Assembly (NCBI GenBank): GCA_019239785.1
Contig: JAFAZM010000018.1
Location: 1-14,448 of the forward strand
Source: Sphingomonadaceae bacterium
GTDB lineage: Bacteria > Pseudomonadota > Alphaproteobacteria > Sphingomonadales > Sphingomonadaceae
Direction of reading: 5' to 3'
DNA length: 14,448 nt
The notes beneath the pieces are model-generated. The model was not told where the DNA came from. It did no database searches and saw only the letters and a program-made list of their open reading frames with translations. The position numbers were made by a program, and so were the translations under genes. Below are positions 1 to 7,624 of the stretch, piece after piece. Each line of letters opens with the position of its first letter. Within the stretch, counting starts at the first letter, position 1.

Positions 1-3000
1 CATCGGCATCGTGGGTCCAACCGACGCGAGCGTGTCGGGCGACAATCCGGGTGAACTCGAGCGCGATCAGGGAGGCAATGTCGTCAGTCAGCGCGCCGGA
101 GACTTCGCGCATGGACTCGGCGGCCTGCCTGAAGAGAGCACTCGTCAGCGGGTTGCCACGCACGGCTTCGGGCACGTCGGAGCCGCCTTGCCCTTGGGTT
201 TCGCGGACAATGGTCGCCCGCACTTCCTTGGCTCTGTTGAGATAGTCAGCCTCGCTCAATCGCCCTTCGCGGAACGCGTCGATAATTTCCTGCACCATGC
301 GCGAGAAGCGCGCATAGAGCGTCGGGTCGTGTTCCATCCGCTCGGTAATCGTGCGGGTCGCGGCAGAGAGGATGGTGTCGGCAACGGAGGCCGGACTTCC
401 GCCCTGTTCCTCCACCACCAGGCGGAAGTTCTCGTCATCGAAAATGTCCACGGGGGGCACGACGGACATAAGCTCGCTCGCGTCGATATGCTTGTCGAGC
501 AACGCGCGAATCGCGGCCTGATAGCGCCGATAGTCGTAATCCTCGTCGGCATCGCCATAGCGCAGGCGGACGGCGCGGCGCAGTTCCTCGAAGCGCTTGA
601 GGTCGGCCTTGTAATTGGCGATGATCCGCTCTTCGGTCTCCTGGATCCACTGCTGACAAGAGAACGCAGTCTGAAGCGTCCGGGCGAACGCGCTCAGCCG
701 GTCATAGAAGCGCTTGCGGGTCAGCTCCTCGCGGAGATGGAGCTGATAGGCTTCCATGTCGAAGGCATTGCCGATCCCCTTGAACAGATCGAGCAAAGCC
801 GCGTGACGATCCGGCAGAAGCCTGGCTTCCTCGTGCAGCGAAAGCATGGCCTCGGCGACATCGCCCTCGTCATACCCTTCGAACTCGCGATAGTCGGTGA
901 GCGCCTTGTCGAGGTTTCCGAGGCTCCCGACATAATCGATGATCCGGCCATATTCCTTCTCGTGCAAAGGGCGCCCCAGCTCGTCCTCTTCGGTCGAGGA
1001 AAACAGCCGGTTCACCCTGGCGATGGCCTGCAGCAGCTTGTGGTCGCGCAGCTCCCTGGCAAGGTACAAAGTTTGATTGCGGGGCGCATCGAAGCCGGTG
1101 AGCAGCTTGTCGACGACGATCAGGATATCCACGCCGGAGCCCGCGATGAAGGCTCGGATCGCATTCTTCTCGTAGGTCTTCAGCGGCTGCAGGGCGGTGA
1201 CCTGCTTGAGGAAAGCCTTGACGACATCGTCCTCATCCTCGGCGGCAACCGCTTCGTGGCCCTTGCGCTCGTCCTCGTCCGAGATGATCACCGCGCTGGT
1301 CACCAGCCCGGTTTCGTCGAGCAGCTTCTTGAGCAGCACCGCTTCCCGCTTGAACGGGGCGACCAGCTGCGCGGTGTAGGGCGTGCCGCGCAGGTTGCGG
1401 TCGAAGTCGTTGGCGACGTCCCAGGCGACCTCCTGTAGCCAGGGTTTCACCCCCTGGACCACCTGCGCCCGCGCCATTCGCTTCTTGAGATCGGCGCACT
1501 GATCGGGCGAAAGCTCGCGGGTCACCCGGTCGAACCACTTGTCGAGCGGGGCCTGCTGCACCGTCATGTCGACATGGCGGCCCTCGTAGAACAGCGGCAC
1601 CACCGCCTTGTCCTTCACAGCGCGATCGATCTTGTAGTCGTGGATCAGCCCGCCAAAGCGGTTGAAGGTGCTCTTCTCCGACCTGAGCAGCGGCGTGCCG
1701 GTAAAGCCGATATAGGCCGCGCGCGGGAGCACCTTGCGCATCTGGGCGTGCAGGCTGTCGATGTCGGTAATGGTCTGGCTCCGGTGGCTTTCGTCGACCA
1801 GCACGAAGATGTCCTGATCGTCGTCGACGAACTGCGCGGCAGCCGCAAGGCCGGAGCGGAACTTGTGAATCAAAGTGGTGATCACGGCGCGCTTTTCGCG
1901 GATCAGGCGGATCAGCTCCTTGCCGGTGGCGGCCTGTTCGGGCGACTTGCCGGTATCACGGAACGTGCCGGTGAGCTGATCGTCGAGATCGACCCGGTCG
2001 GTGACGAGGATCAGCCTTGCGCGCGGATAGGCCCGCTCGATCGCGCCCGCCAGCATGACCATGGTGAGCGACTTTCCGGAGCCTTGGGTGTGCCAGATAA
2101 CGCCGCCGGCGCGCCTGCCCGAAGCATCGACCTGGGCCACCCGCTCCAGCGTCCGCTCCACGCCGAAATATTGCTGATAACGGGCGACCTTCTTCACGCC
2201 GTTGTCGAACAAGGTGAAGCCGCGGGCGATCTTGAGCAGGCGCTCAGGCGTACAAAGGCCGATCAAAGTCCGATCGAGATCGGTGGGCAGGCGCCCGCCC
2301 GCATTTGGATCCATCAGCCCATCATGGGCGCGGCGGAAAGGGCTGAAATCGGTCCAGATGCGCGCGGCCTCTTCCGGGTCGAGACCCCGGTTGACGCGCA
2401 TGTGCAGCTCACCCTCGCCAAAGCCCTCCTCGCGCCAATGCGCCCAGAAGGGGAAGGGGGTGCCGGTGGTGGCGTAGCGTGGTGCGCTGTCATTGGCGGC
2501 GATCAGCAATTGCGCGGGTACGAACAGCCGGGGAATTTCCCCGTCCGGATTCTGGTTGCGGATCATCTGGCTGACGCCTTCGGCAGTGGCGACGGCGCTC
2601 TTCTTCACCTCGATCACCACCAGTGGGACGCCGTTGACGAACAGCACGATGTCGGGCCGACGCGTATCGTCGCGCCGCTCGCGCCGCACTGCGAATTCGC
2701 AGGTCATGTGGAAACGGTTGTTGGCGGGCGTGTCCCAGTCGATGAAGCGCAGCTGGCGCCCCTTGGTCTCGCCCTCGATCGTCATGTCGACCGAGGTGCC
2801 GAGCCGCAGCATGTCGCTTGCTTTGGCGTTGGCGGTGAGCAGCCCTTCAGAGAGATTGGCCGTCAGGCCTTTCAGGCGGTCCACCGCCTCGCGCGCGGCG
2901 CTTTCGGTCACTGGATAGTTGCGCCCGCGCTGCCGCACCGAATTGAGCGCTAGGATGCGCTCGGCCAGCACATCCTCCAGCACGATACCATCCAGTCGCC

Positions 3001-3121
3001 CGCGCCGCTGGGCATCGATCTCGGCGCGGGGCATGTAGCGCCAACCATTGCGGGCGAGCGTCATCACGGCTGCGAGCTGGACGCCGCCCGCTTCGGATGG
3101 ATCGAAGCGCGGGGAGTTCAT
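1..3121 (-). CDS. hsdR: Type I restriction endonuclease subunit R (HsdR), 3' end cut off by window edge
   Basis: Motor and nuclease subunit of a type I restriction enzyme: it translocates DNA using ATP and cuts unmodified DNA far from the recognition site. About 1,040 residues are visible, and the frame is still open at the left edge. An N-terminal nuclease domain shows the PD-(D/E)xK pattern: PDIVLF with D157, then E171-V-K173. The helicase part has a Walker A motif GSGKS at 347-351 (K350), a DESH box at 443-446, FTGTPL near 470, TGFDAP near 675 and QAIARVNR near 700. The ATG at 3121-3119 overlaps the TGA of hsdS (ATGA), the usual coupled junction. Family members are usually about 1,000-1,100 aa, so little is probably missing. 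All catalytic motifs look intact, so the subunit is probably active. Large opposite-strand open frames here are shadows. Confidence 0.95.
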   Translation of the reverse strand, partial: MNSPRFDPSEAGGVQLAAVMTLARNGWRYMPRAEIDAQRRGRLDGIVLEDVLAERILALNSVRQRGRNYPVTESAAREAVDRLKGLTANLSEGLLTANAKASDMLRLGTSVDMTIEGETKGRQLRFIDWDTPANNRFHMTCEFAVRRERRDDTRRPDIVLFVNGVPLVVIEVKKSAVATAEGVSQMIRNQNPDGEIPRLFVPAQLLIAANDSAPRYATTGTPFPFWAHWREEGFGEGELHMRVNRGLDPEEAARIWTDFSPFRRAHDGLMDPNAGGRLPTDLDRTLIGLCTPERLLKIARGFTLFDNGVKKVARYQQYFGVERTLERVAQVDASGRRAGGVIWHTQGSGKSLTMVMLAGAIERAYPRARLILVTDRVDLDDQLTGTFRDTGKSPEQAATGKELIRLIREKRAVITTLIHKFRSGLAAAAQFVDDDQDIFVLVDESHRSQTITDIDSLHAQMRKVLPRAAYIGFTGTPLLRSEKSTFNRFGGLIHDYKIDRAVKDKAVVPLFYEGRHVDMTVQQAPLDKWFDRVTRELSPDQCADLKKRMARAQVVQGVKPWLQEVAWDVANDFDRNLRGTPYTAQLVAPFKREAVLLKKLLDETGLVTSAVIISDEDERKGHEAVAAEDEDDVVKAFLKQVTALQPLKTYEKNAIRAFIAGSGVDILIVVDKLLTGFDAPRNQTLYLARELRDHKLLQAIARVNRLFSSTEEDELGRPLHEKEYGRIIDYVGSLGNLDKALTDYREFEGYDEGDVAEAMLSLHEEARLLPDRHAALLDLFKGIGNAFDMEAYQLHLREELTRKRFYDRLSAFARTLQTAFSCQQWIQETEERIIANYKADLKRFEELRRAVRLRYGDADEDYDYRRYQAAIRALLDKHIDASELMSVVPPVDIFDDENFRLVVEEQGGSPASVADTILSAATRTITERMEHDPTLYARFSRMVQEIIDAFREGRLSEADYLNRAKEVRATIVRETQGQGGSDVPEAVRGNPLTSALFRQAAESMREVSGALTDDIASLIALEFTRIVARHARVGWTHDAD

Positions 3122-4368
3122 GCTGGCACCGCTCCGGGACTAAGCGCATCGATGCTTTCGGACACGCGCCACTGGCCGGTGAGCAGCTTCTGCATCAGCC
3201 CGCGCTTCTGATTGCGGAGGAGCTTCAGTTCGGCTTGGTGAAGGTCAAGTTCGGCGCGCGCGGCTTCGACAAGCTCGCTCAATGCCACGATTTCGCGTGG
3301 GTCCGTCGGCAAATGCAATCGCGCCTTCAGGAAGTTCTTGTTGGTAACGGCGATAGTGTTCTTCGCCCCCTTCTGCACTACGGGGGCGAGCAGGCGCTCC
3401 GCTGCTGCGGGTGAGGCGAACAGGGTATCGAGAAACGCGCCCAGTTCACGGCTTGCCGGCGTGAACACGCCATAGAGCGGCGAGACGATCGCCGCCTTGG
3501 TCAGCCTGCTCTGCTTGATGATGCCAAGCGGGAAATCGCCGGTCGGGCTCTTCGTGTAGACGATGTCGCCGGGCAGGACTCGATTGTAGTGATCGGTGGA
3601 GGCCGCGGCAAAGGACCGGCCCAAATGCTCGATCTGGTTTACCAGCCCCAGATGGACGCTGACCGAGTGGACCTCCTCGCGACCCGTGCTGGTTTCGCCA
3701 TGCTCGATAAGAATTCTGGAGAGTGGACCGGTCTGCCACGTCTTGGCAAAGCCGCGTAGGCGCACATCTCCTGCCAGGACATTTGCGCGAATCCAAGCGA
3801 GACGCTGCTCCTTCGCCGCGACCAATTTCTTGGCGGCTACGATCGCTTCATCCCATGCGTCCAGCACCGCCGCAATGTGTCGCTGCTCCCGGAGTGGAGG
3901 AAGCCAAACCGGGATTGAACGGATGGTTGGAAGGTTAAGTCCAGCCTTGGCACCCGCATCGTTCAGGCGTTGGATCACCTTCCAATGCCGCTCGGACGCC
4001 AATTGATGCGCAACAAACCGAGGGTGGCAAATTCCTCTGGGCAACCTGATTCGCGCTACATGCTGGCTGATATAGGACGCTAACTTCGGCTCAGTCGCGA
4101 CAAACCCAACTGTGCCGAGATCGGCGGTGATTGACATCAGGATATCGCCTTGGGCCAATTTGGTCCGTGTTCCCTCATGGCTGTCCTCGGGAACACGAAC
4201 GAATTTGAGTTTGCGAAGGTCGAGATTGATCGACTCTCGTGTAAGGTTGGTGATCCTGATAAAGGGATTGCCGTTCTCGGCGTAGAACTTCGCCCAACCG
4301 CGCGACCCGCTCGTCACATCTGCCGCCAGGTCTTCAAGCGTGGCAGCGTCCCACCCGGTCGGAATCAC
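3118..4368 (-). CDS. hsdS: Type I restriction-modification specificity subunit S (HsdS), two target-recognition domains
   Basis: This 416-aa DNA-recognition subunit would direct both methylation and restriction. It has the standard two-repeat layout. TRD1 is at about 1-155, with the N-terminal IPTGWDAATLEDLA typical of the family and GDILMSITADLGTVGF at 74-89. The central conserved helix starts with LPPLREQRHIAAVLDAWDEA at 156-175. TRD2 is at about 205-355 (PGDIVYTKSPTGDFPLGII), and the distal helix 356-400 ends in NQKRGLMQKLLTGQWRV. The start is GTG at 4368, supported by the family-like N-terminus and a G-rich ribosome-binding stretch just upstream. It overlaps the rhuM stop (GTGA), and its TGA overlaps the hsdR ATG. 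The TRD1 part is lower in GC than the chromosomal genes to the right (27 of 60 bases G+C at 4201-4260), as is common for exchanged specificity domains. The target sequence cannot be read from the protein. Confidence 0.93.
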   Translation of the reverse strand: MIPTGWDAATLEDLAADVTSGSRGWAKFYAENGNPFIRITNLTRESINLDLRKLKFVRVPEDSHEGTRTKLAQGDILMSITADLGTVGFVATEPKLASYISQHVARIRLPRGICHPRFVAHQLASERHWKVIQRLNDAGAKAGLNLPTIRSIPVWLPPLREQRHIAAVLDAWDEAIVAAKKLVAAKEQRLAWIRANVLAGDVRLRGFAKTWQTGPLSRILIEHGETSTGREEVHSVSVHLGLVNQIEHLGRSFAAASTDHYNRVLPGDIVYTKSPTGDFPLGIIKQSRLTKAAIVSPLYGVFTPASRELGAFLDTLFASPAAAERLLAPVVQKGAKNTIAVTNKNFLKARLHLPTDPREIVALSELVEAARAELDLHQAELKLLRNQKRGLMQKLLTGQWRVSESIDALSPGAVPA

Positions 4369-5399
4369 GCTCCACCCCCCTTAACTTTCGGCTTCTTCCC
4401 CGCCCCGATCCGCTTCGCCGCCTGGGTCGCCTCGAGGAAATGCCGCTCCACCCCACTCGGAGCTTCGAGCGTGCGGGCGCTCCAGCGCCCGTATTCGGCC
4501 TCGGCCCGGGCCTTTGCCACTTCGGCCGAAACCCGCCCGGCGTGGGTCAGGATGTCACGGTCGCTGATGTTCAGGAACTGGTTGAGCTTGGCGATCCAGT
4601 CGGCCATGAACATCTGCTTGCGGTTCTGCGCCTGCAGTTCCGCGAAATCGAGATAGAGCGTGACGATGCGGTTGAGCGTGTCGATCTCCACAGGCGACAG
4701 ATAGTTCTTGGCCACGGCCACGTCGCTCTTGCGCGGGCTCAGCCCGCGCGCCTCGCCGGCCCAGCTGGTGAGGCCCATATGGTCCTTGGCGGAGTCGGCG
4801 CGCGCATGGATCACTTCGGCGGCGGTATGGCCGTGGGCGGCCCAGTGCATCTTGTTCTGCACCGTCTGGAAGAAACGCTGGCTGGCTTCGGCGCCCTTGT
4901 CGTAATCGACGCTGGTCGCGTAGATTTCCAGCACCTTCTTGTAGAACAGCTTTTCCGACGAGCGGATGTCCCGGATGCGGGCGAGCAGCTCGTCGAAATA
5001 GTCGGCCTCGGGGTCCTTGAGTCGCTCGTCGTCCATGACGAAGCCCTTGACCAGGTATTCGCTCAGCGCCTCCGCCGCCCAGCGCCGGAACTGCGCACCG
5101 CGCGGCGACCGCACGCGGAAGCCCACCGCCAGGATCAGCGGCAGGCTGTAATGCGCAATCTGCCGGGAAACCTCGCGTTTTCCTTCAGTTCGAACTTGTA
5201 AGTAATCCTTACAAGTTGCCGCCTGTTCCAGCTCGCCATCTTCGTAGATCGTCCGGATGTGCTGCGTGACAGCCTGGGGCGTGATTTGGAAGAGCTCGGC
5301 GATCTCCGCCTGGCTGAGCCACACGTTGCCGTCGCGCGCCTGCAGGCGGATGACGGTGGCGCCATCCTCGGTCTGATACTGGATGAGCTCGGCCGCCAT
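4365..5399 (-). CDS. RhuM-family protein embedded in the type I R-M operon
   Basis: A 344-aa protein resembling the virulence RhuM family, named after a Salmonella pathogenicity-island gene; its biochemical role is not established. The N-terminal part (about 24-115) looks like a DNA-binding module: VWLSQAEIAELFQITPQAVT at 26-45 reads as a helix-turn-helix, followed by the family signature ATCKDYLQVRTEG (61-73) and AVGFRVRSPRGAQFRRWA (91-108). The C-terminal part is helical, with an HGHTAAEVI patch (189-197) and a basic tail ending KKPKVKGGGA. No transmembrane segment is seen. The ATG shares one base with the hsdM stop (TGATG) and its TGA overlaps the hsdS GTG start, so it is co-translated with the enzyme subunits. 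RhuM-like genes often accompany type I systems, which suggests an accessory or regulatory role, but that is inference. A perfect inverted repeat lies within its coding sequence at 5193-5217. Confidence 0.88.
   Translation of the reverse strand: MAAELIQYQTEDGATVIRLQARDGNVWLSQAEIAELFQITPQAVTQHIRTIYEDGELEQAATCKDYLQVRTEGKREVSRQIAHYSLPLILAVGFRVRSPRGAQFRRWAAEALSEYLVKGFVMDDERLKDPEADYFDELLARIRDIRSSEKLFYKKVLEIYATSVDYDKGAEASQRFFQTVQNKMHWAAHGHTAAEVIHARADSAKDHMGLTSWAGEARGLSPRKSDVAVAKNYLSPVEIDTLNRIVTLYLDFAELQAQNRKQMFMADWIAKLNQFLNISDRDILTHAGRVSAEVAKARAEAEYGRWSARTLEAPSGVERHFLEATQAAKRIGAGKKPKVKGGGA
4731..4749. repeat. GC-rich palindrome inside rhuM
   Basis: GCGCGGGCT (4731-4739) and AGCCCGCGC (4741-4749) are perfect 9-bp arms around one base. 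It encodes part of ARGLSPR in rhuM. With a 1-base centre it is better viewed as a DNA palindrome than as a hairpin, and it may be chance in GC-rich coding DNA. Confidence 0.45.
5193..5217. repeat. Perfect 10-bp-arm inverted repeat inside rhuM
   Basis: AACTTGTAAG (5193-5202), a 5-base spacer TAATC, and CTTACAAGTT (5208-5217). It lies over the codons for rhuM residues about 62-70 (TCKDYLQV), which are AT-ending (TTA, CAA, GTT), unlike the GC-ending codons around them. It could form an mRNA hairpin or be a protein-binding palindrome. Confidence 0.75.
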
Positions 5400-6955
5400 C
5401 AGAGCGCCACCCCCAGTTCCTTCAGGAAGGCGTTCATCCGCTTGCGCGTCTCGGCAAGCTGCGCTTCCAGCGCGACGATCTCGGCCTGGACGGCGGCAAT
5501 GTCGATTTCCGCTTCCGCCTCGAAGGTATCCACATAGCGCGGGATGTTGAGGTTGTAGCCGTTCTCGCGGATCCGCGCGCGATCGATGCGGGCGGCATAG
5601 CGTTCCACATCCTTGCGCGCCCGATAGGTGTCGACGATCCGCTTGATGTGGCCTTCCTCCAGCTCGTTCTGCTTCTTGCCGGGGTTGAATTCCCGGCTCG
5701 CGTCGATGAACATTACGTCATCCGCGCCGGCGCGTGCGCCGCCCTTTTCGCGCGCGCGGTCAAAGATCAGGATGCACACCGGAATGGCGGTCGAGGGAAA
5801 CAGCTGCGCAGGCAGGCCGATCACCGCATCGAGGAGATTTTCCTCGACCAGCTTCTGCCGGATCACGCCTTCGGCCGCGCCCCGGAACAGCACGCCGTGC
5901 GGGGCGATCAGCGCGACCCTGCCCTCGCGCGGGCGGGCGCTCTCGATCATGTGGCTGATGAAGGCATAGTCCCCGCGAGACTGCGGGGGAAGGCCGCGGT
6001 GATAGCGGTGGAAACGGTCGTTCTTCGCCGAATCATACCCCCACTTCTTGAGGCTGAACGGCGGATTGGCGATCACGCGATCGAAGCGCATGAGCGCGTC
6101 TTCGGTGAGAAACTTGGGGTTGGTCAGCGTATCGCCCCATTCGACTCGCGCGCTGTCGAGTCCGTGGAGGAACATGTTCATCCGGGCGAGCGCCTGCGTC
6201 TGGTTGGTCGCCTCCTGTCCGAACAAAGCGACATTGGCCTCGCTGGCGTGGTCCTTGCCCTCCTTTTCCGCGACATGCTCGGCGGCGCGGATCAGCAAAG
6301 TGGACGAACCGCAGGCCGGATCGCAGATGCGGTTGCCCGGCTGCGGATCGGCCAGCTTGACCAGCAGCTCCGAGACCTTGCGCGGCGTGAAGAACTCTCC
6401 GGCCTTTTTGCCCGCATCGCTGGCGAAACGCGAGATCAGATAGATGTAGGTCTCGCCGATCACGTCCTCGGCCGTGTCCTTGCCCGTAAAGCGCGAGGGG
6501 GAGAAATCGAGGGCGGGCTTGTGGAAGGTGTCGAACAGGTCCTTAACCCGGCGGTTGCGATCCGCGGTTTCGCCGAGGCTGTTGCGGCTGTTGTAGTCGA
6601 CTGGGGTTAGCACGCCCTCGAGCTTGGAGAGGTTCGCGTCTTCGATCGCTTCCAGCGCGATGTTGACCAGCTCGCCGATATTTTCCGCATTCCGTCGCGG
6701 ATAGAGGTCGTGGAAACTGGTCCCATCGGGAAGCTGGAAGCGGAAGCGCGAGAGGCGGCGGGCGATCCGCGTTTCGTCGCCTTCATACTGCTTGGCAGCT
6801 TGGTTGCGCTCGTCGGCCCAGATGTCGCTGAGATACTTCCAGAACAGGAAGACGAGGATGTAGTCCTTGTAATTGGCCGCATCTATGGTGCCGCGAAACG
6901 TGTCGCAGGCCTCCCATGCAGCTTTGTTCACGTCGGATTGCTTGACGGGGGTCAT
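5399..6955 (-). CDS. hsdM: Type I restriction-modification methyltransferase subunit (HsdM)
   Basis: A 518-aa N6-adenine DNA methyltransferase subunit that protects host sites and is also part of the restriction complex. The N-terminal HsdM domain is recognisable (CDTFRGTIDAANYKDYILVF, 17-36), as is GEFFTPRKVSELLVKL (186-201). SAM motif I is DPACGSSTLLI at 212-222, where most relatives have GSG. Catalytic motif IV is ANPPF at 296-300. A C-terminal coiled-coil-like helix lies at 483-515. The start at 6955 is chosen because MTPVKQ leads straight into the conserved domain and has a GAAGGAAG ribosome-binding sequence at 6963-6970. A longer in-frame start at 7078 would add 41 residues overlapping the upstream gene with no family resemblance. 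The TGA overlaps the rhuM ATG by one base. Length and motif order match the family. Confidence 0.94.
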   Translation of the reverse strand: MTPVKQSDVNKAAWEACDTFRGTIDAANYKDYILVFLFWKYLSDIWADERNQAAKQYEGDETRIARRLSRFRFQLPDGTSFHDLYPRRNAENIGELVNIALEAIEDANLSKLEGVLTPVDYNSRNSLGETADRNRRVKDLFDTFHKPALDFSPSRFTGKDTAEDVIGETYIYLISRFASDAGKKAGEFFTPRKVSELLVKLADPQPGNRICDPACGSSTLLIRAAEHVAEKEGKDHASEANVALFGQEATNQTQALARMNMFLHGLDSARVEWGDTLTNPKFLTEDALMRFDRVIANPPFSLKKWGYDSAKNDRFHRYHRGLPPQSRGDYAFISHMIESARPREGRVALIAPHGVLFRGAAEGVIRQKLVEENLLDAVIGLPAQLFPSTAIPVCILIFDRAREKGGARAGADDVMFIDASREFNPGKKQNELEEGHIKRIVDTYRARKDVERYAARIDRARIRENGYNLNIPRYVDTFEAEAEIDIAAVQAEIVALEAQLAETRKRMNAFLKELGVAL

Positions 6956-6962
6956 GGCTTGG

Positions 6963-6970
6963 CTTCCTTC
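6963..6970 (-). promoter_or_regulatory. Ribosome-binding site of hsdM overlapping the upstream stop codon
   Basis: On the minus strand GAAGGAAG lies 7 bases before the ATG at 6955; its AGGA core is 9 bases away. Its first two bases are part of the TGA (6971-6969) that ends the half-HsdS gene. A ribosome finishing that gene would sit on the hsdM start, which argues for coupling and fixes the hsdM start. Confidence 0.7.
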
Positions 6971-7541
6971 ATTGGCCGACGGCGGCTTCGGCCAGGCATT
7001 GATTGAGGAGGACGGAGCGCAGCCGGGCAATGCGATCGGCCAAGCGTCGTTCTTCCGCGGACTCACGGGCGAGCGCAATGATGGCCTGCTGGCGTTGCCA
7101 GTCCGGGACTGGAACCTGGAGCTGCCTCAGAGGGCCAAGGGGCAGGCGCTTGGCTGCCGATCCTTCGCGGCTTTCGGCAAGGATCGTCTGCGTCGCCGGA
7201 AGATTCAACCACGTCGCGATGTAGCGAGGATCGACGCTCTCAGGGTCAGTGAGCCGGATCACAGCAAGATCCAGTGTGGCAAACAGTGGGGGCCCGTCGA
7301 GATCACAAGGCTCTATGGCGGCCGCGTTGTTTACATTGCCGCGCAATGAAATCACGACATCGCCGACGCGCAACGCCGCGGCACTGCCTGACGGTGGGGC
7401 GCCGATGGCGGTGAGCGTGTACGGCAGAATGCCGGTGCCGTTCAGGTCGCCTACCATCACCGCGCGCGAGTCTCCGGCCCGCCGGGTGACGGCGGAACCG
7501 TTGAAAATGCGCGCGACTGCATCAAGGGCGATCCAAGTCAT
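6969..7541 (-). CDS. Half-size HsdS-like protein with a single target-recognition domain
   Basis: A 190-aa protein, first in the operon and about half the length of a normal HsdS. It contains one TRD-like half: GDVVISLRGNVNNAAAI at 60-76 matches the 'GDVLIS..G' strand of S subunits, and ATLDLAVIRL (88-97) and YIATWLNL (107-114) follow. A C-terminal helical dimerisation-type segment runs 145-182 (PDWQRQQAIIALARESAEER and on). The in-frame stop about 12 codons upstream of the ATG, and the lack of a second TRD remnant on either side, suggest it is a complete small gene and not a broken full-length one. It ends 13 bases before hsdM. Known truncated S subunits can dimerise to give symmetric recognition, so it could provide a second specificity, but this is inference. 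The ribosome-binding site is weak or absent. Confidence 0.8.
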   Translation of the reverse strand: MTWIALDAVARIFNGSAVTRRAGDSRAVMVGDLNGTGILPYTLTAIGAPPSGSAAALRVGDVVISLRGNVNNAAAIEPCDLDGPPLFATLDLAVIRLTDPESVDPRYIATWLNLPATQTILAESREGSAAKRLPLGPLRQLQVPVPDWQRQQAIIALARESAEERRLADRIARLRSVLLNQCLAEAAVGQ

Positions 7542-7549
7542 GGAACACG

Positions 7550-7578
7550 GCTCTAGCAGAAAATTTCGAAAATATCAA
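7550..7578 (-). promoter_or_regulatory. Possible promoter of the R-M operon
   Basis: On the minus strand TTGATA (7578-7573) is followed after 17 bases by TAGAGC (7555-7550). The -35 is good and the -10 is poor. If used, transcription would begin at or very near the ATG at 7541, giving an almost leaderless message, which fits the missing ribosome-binding site. The stretch is clearly more AT-rich than its surroundings. Other promoter placements upstream cannot be excluded. Confidence 0.3.
7559..7576. repeat. Tandem 9-bp imperfect repeats upstream of the R-M operon
   Basis: GAAAATTTC (7559-7567) is followed directly by GAAAATATC (7568-7576), with one mismatch between copies. The pair lies between the predicted -35 and -10 elements, where a regulator could block RNA polymerase. 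It could be a binding site for a controller protein; no regulator is proven. Confidence 0.4.
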
Positions 7579-7591
7579 TAGAGAGCGTTTC

Positions 7592-7611
7592 CAGCATGCT
7601 GAATTGATCAG
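7592..7611. repeat. Overlapping palindromes upstream of the R-M operon
   Basis: CAGCATGCTG (7592-7601) is a perfect 10-bp palindrome. It shares CTG with CTGAATTGATCAG (7599-7611), an inverted repeat with CTGA/TCAG arms. They sit 50-70 bp before the first gene of the operon, in a position suited to an operator or activator site. Confidence 0.35.
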
Positions 7612-7624
7612 CCCTGTAAAGCGA

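Noticed and set aside
11..3414. Plus-strand open frames opposite hsdR
   Set aside because: Shadow frames; the minus strand gives continuous HsdR with nuclease, Walker A and helicase motifs.
4440..6610. Plus-strand open frames opposite rhuM and hsdM
   Set aside because: No domain features; family motifs lie on the minus strand.
6956..7078. Longer hsdM starting at 7078
   Set aside because: The extra 41 residues overlap the half-HsdS gene in another frame, do not look like HsdM, and the good ribosome-binding site is at the 6955 ATG.
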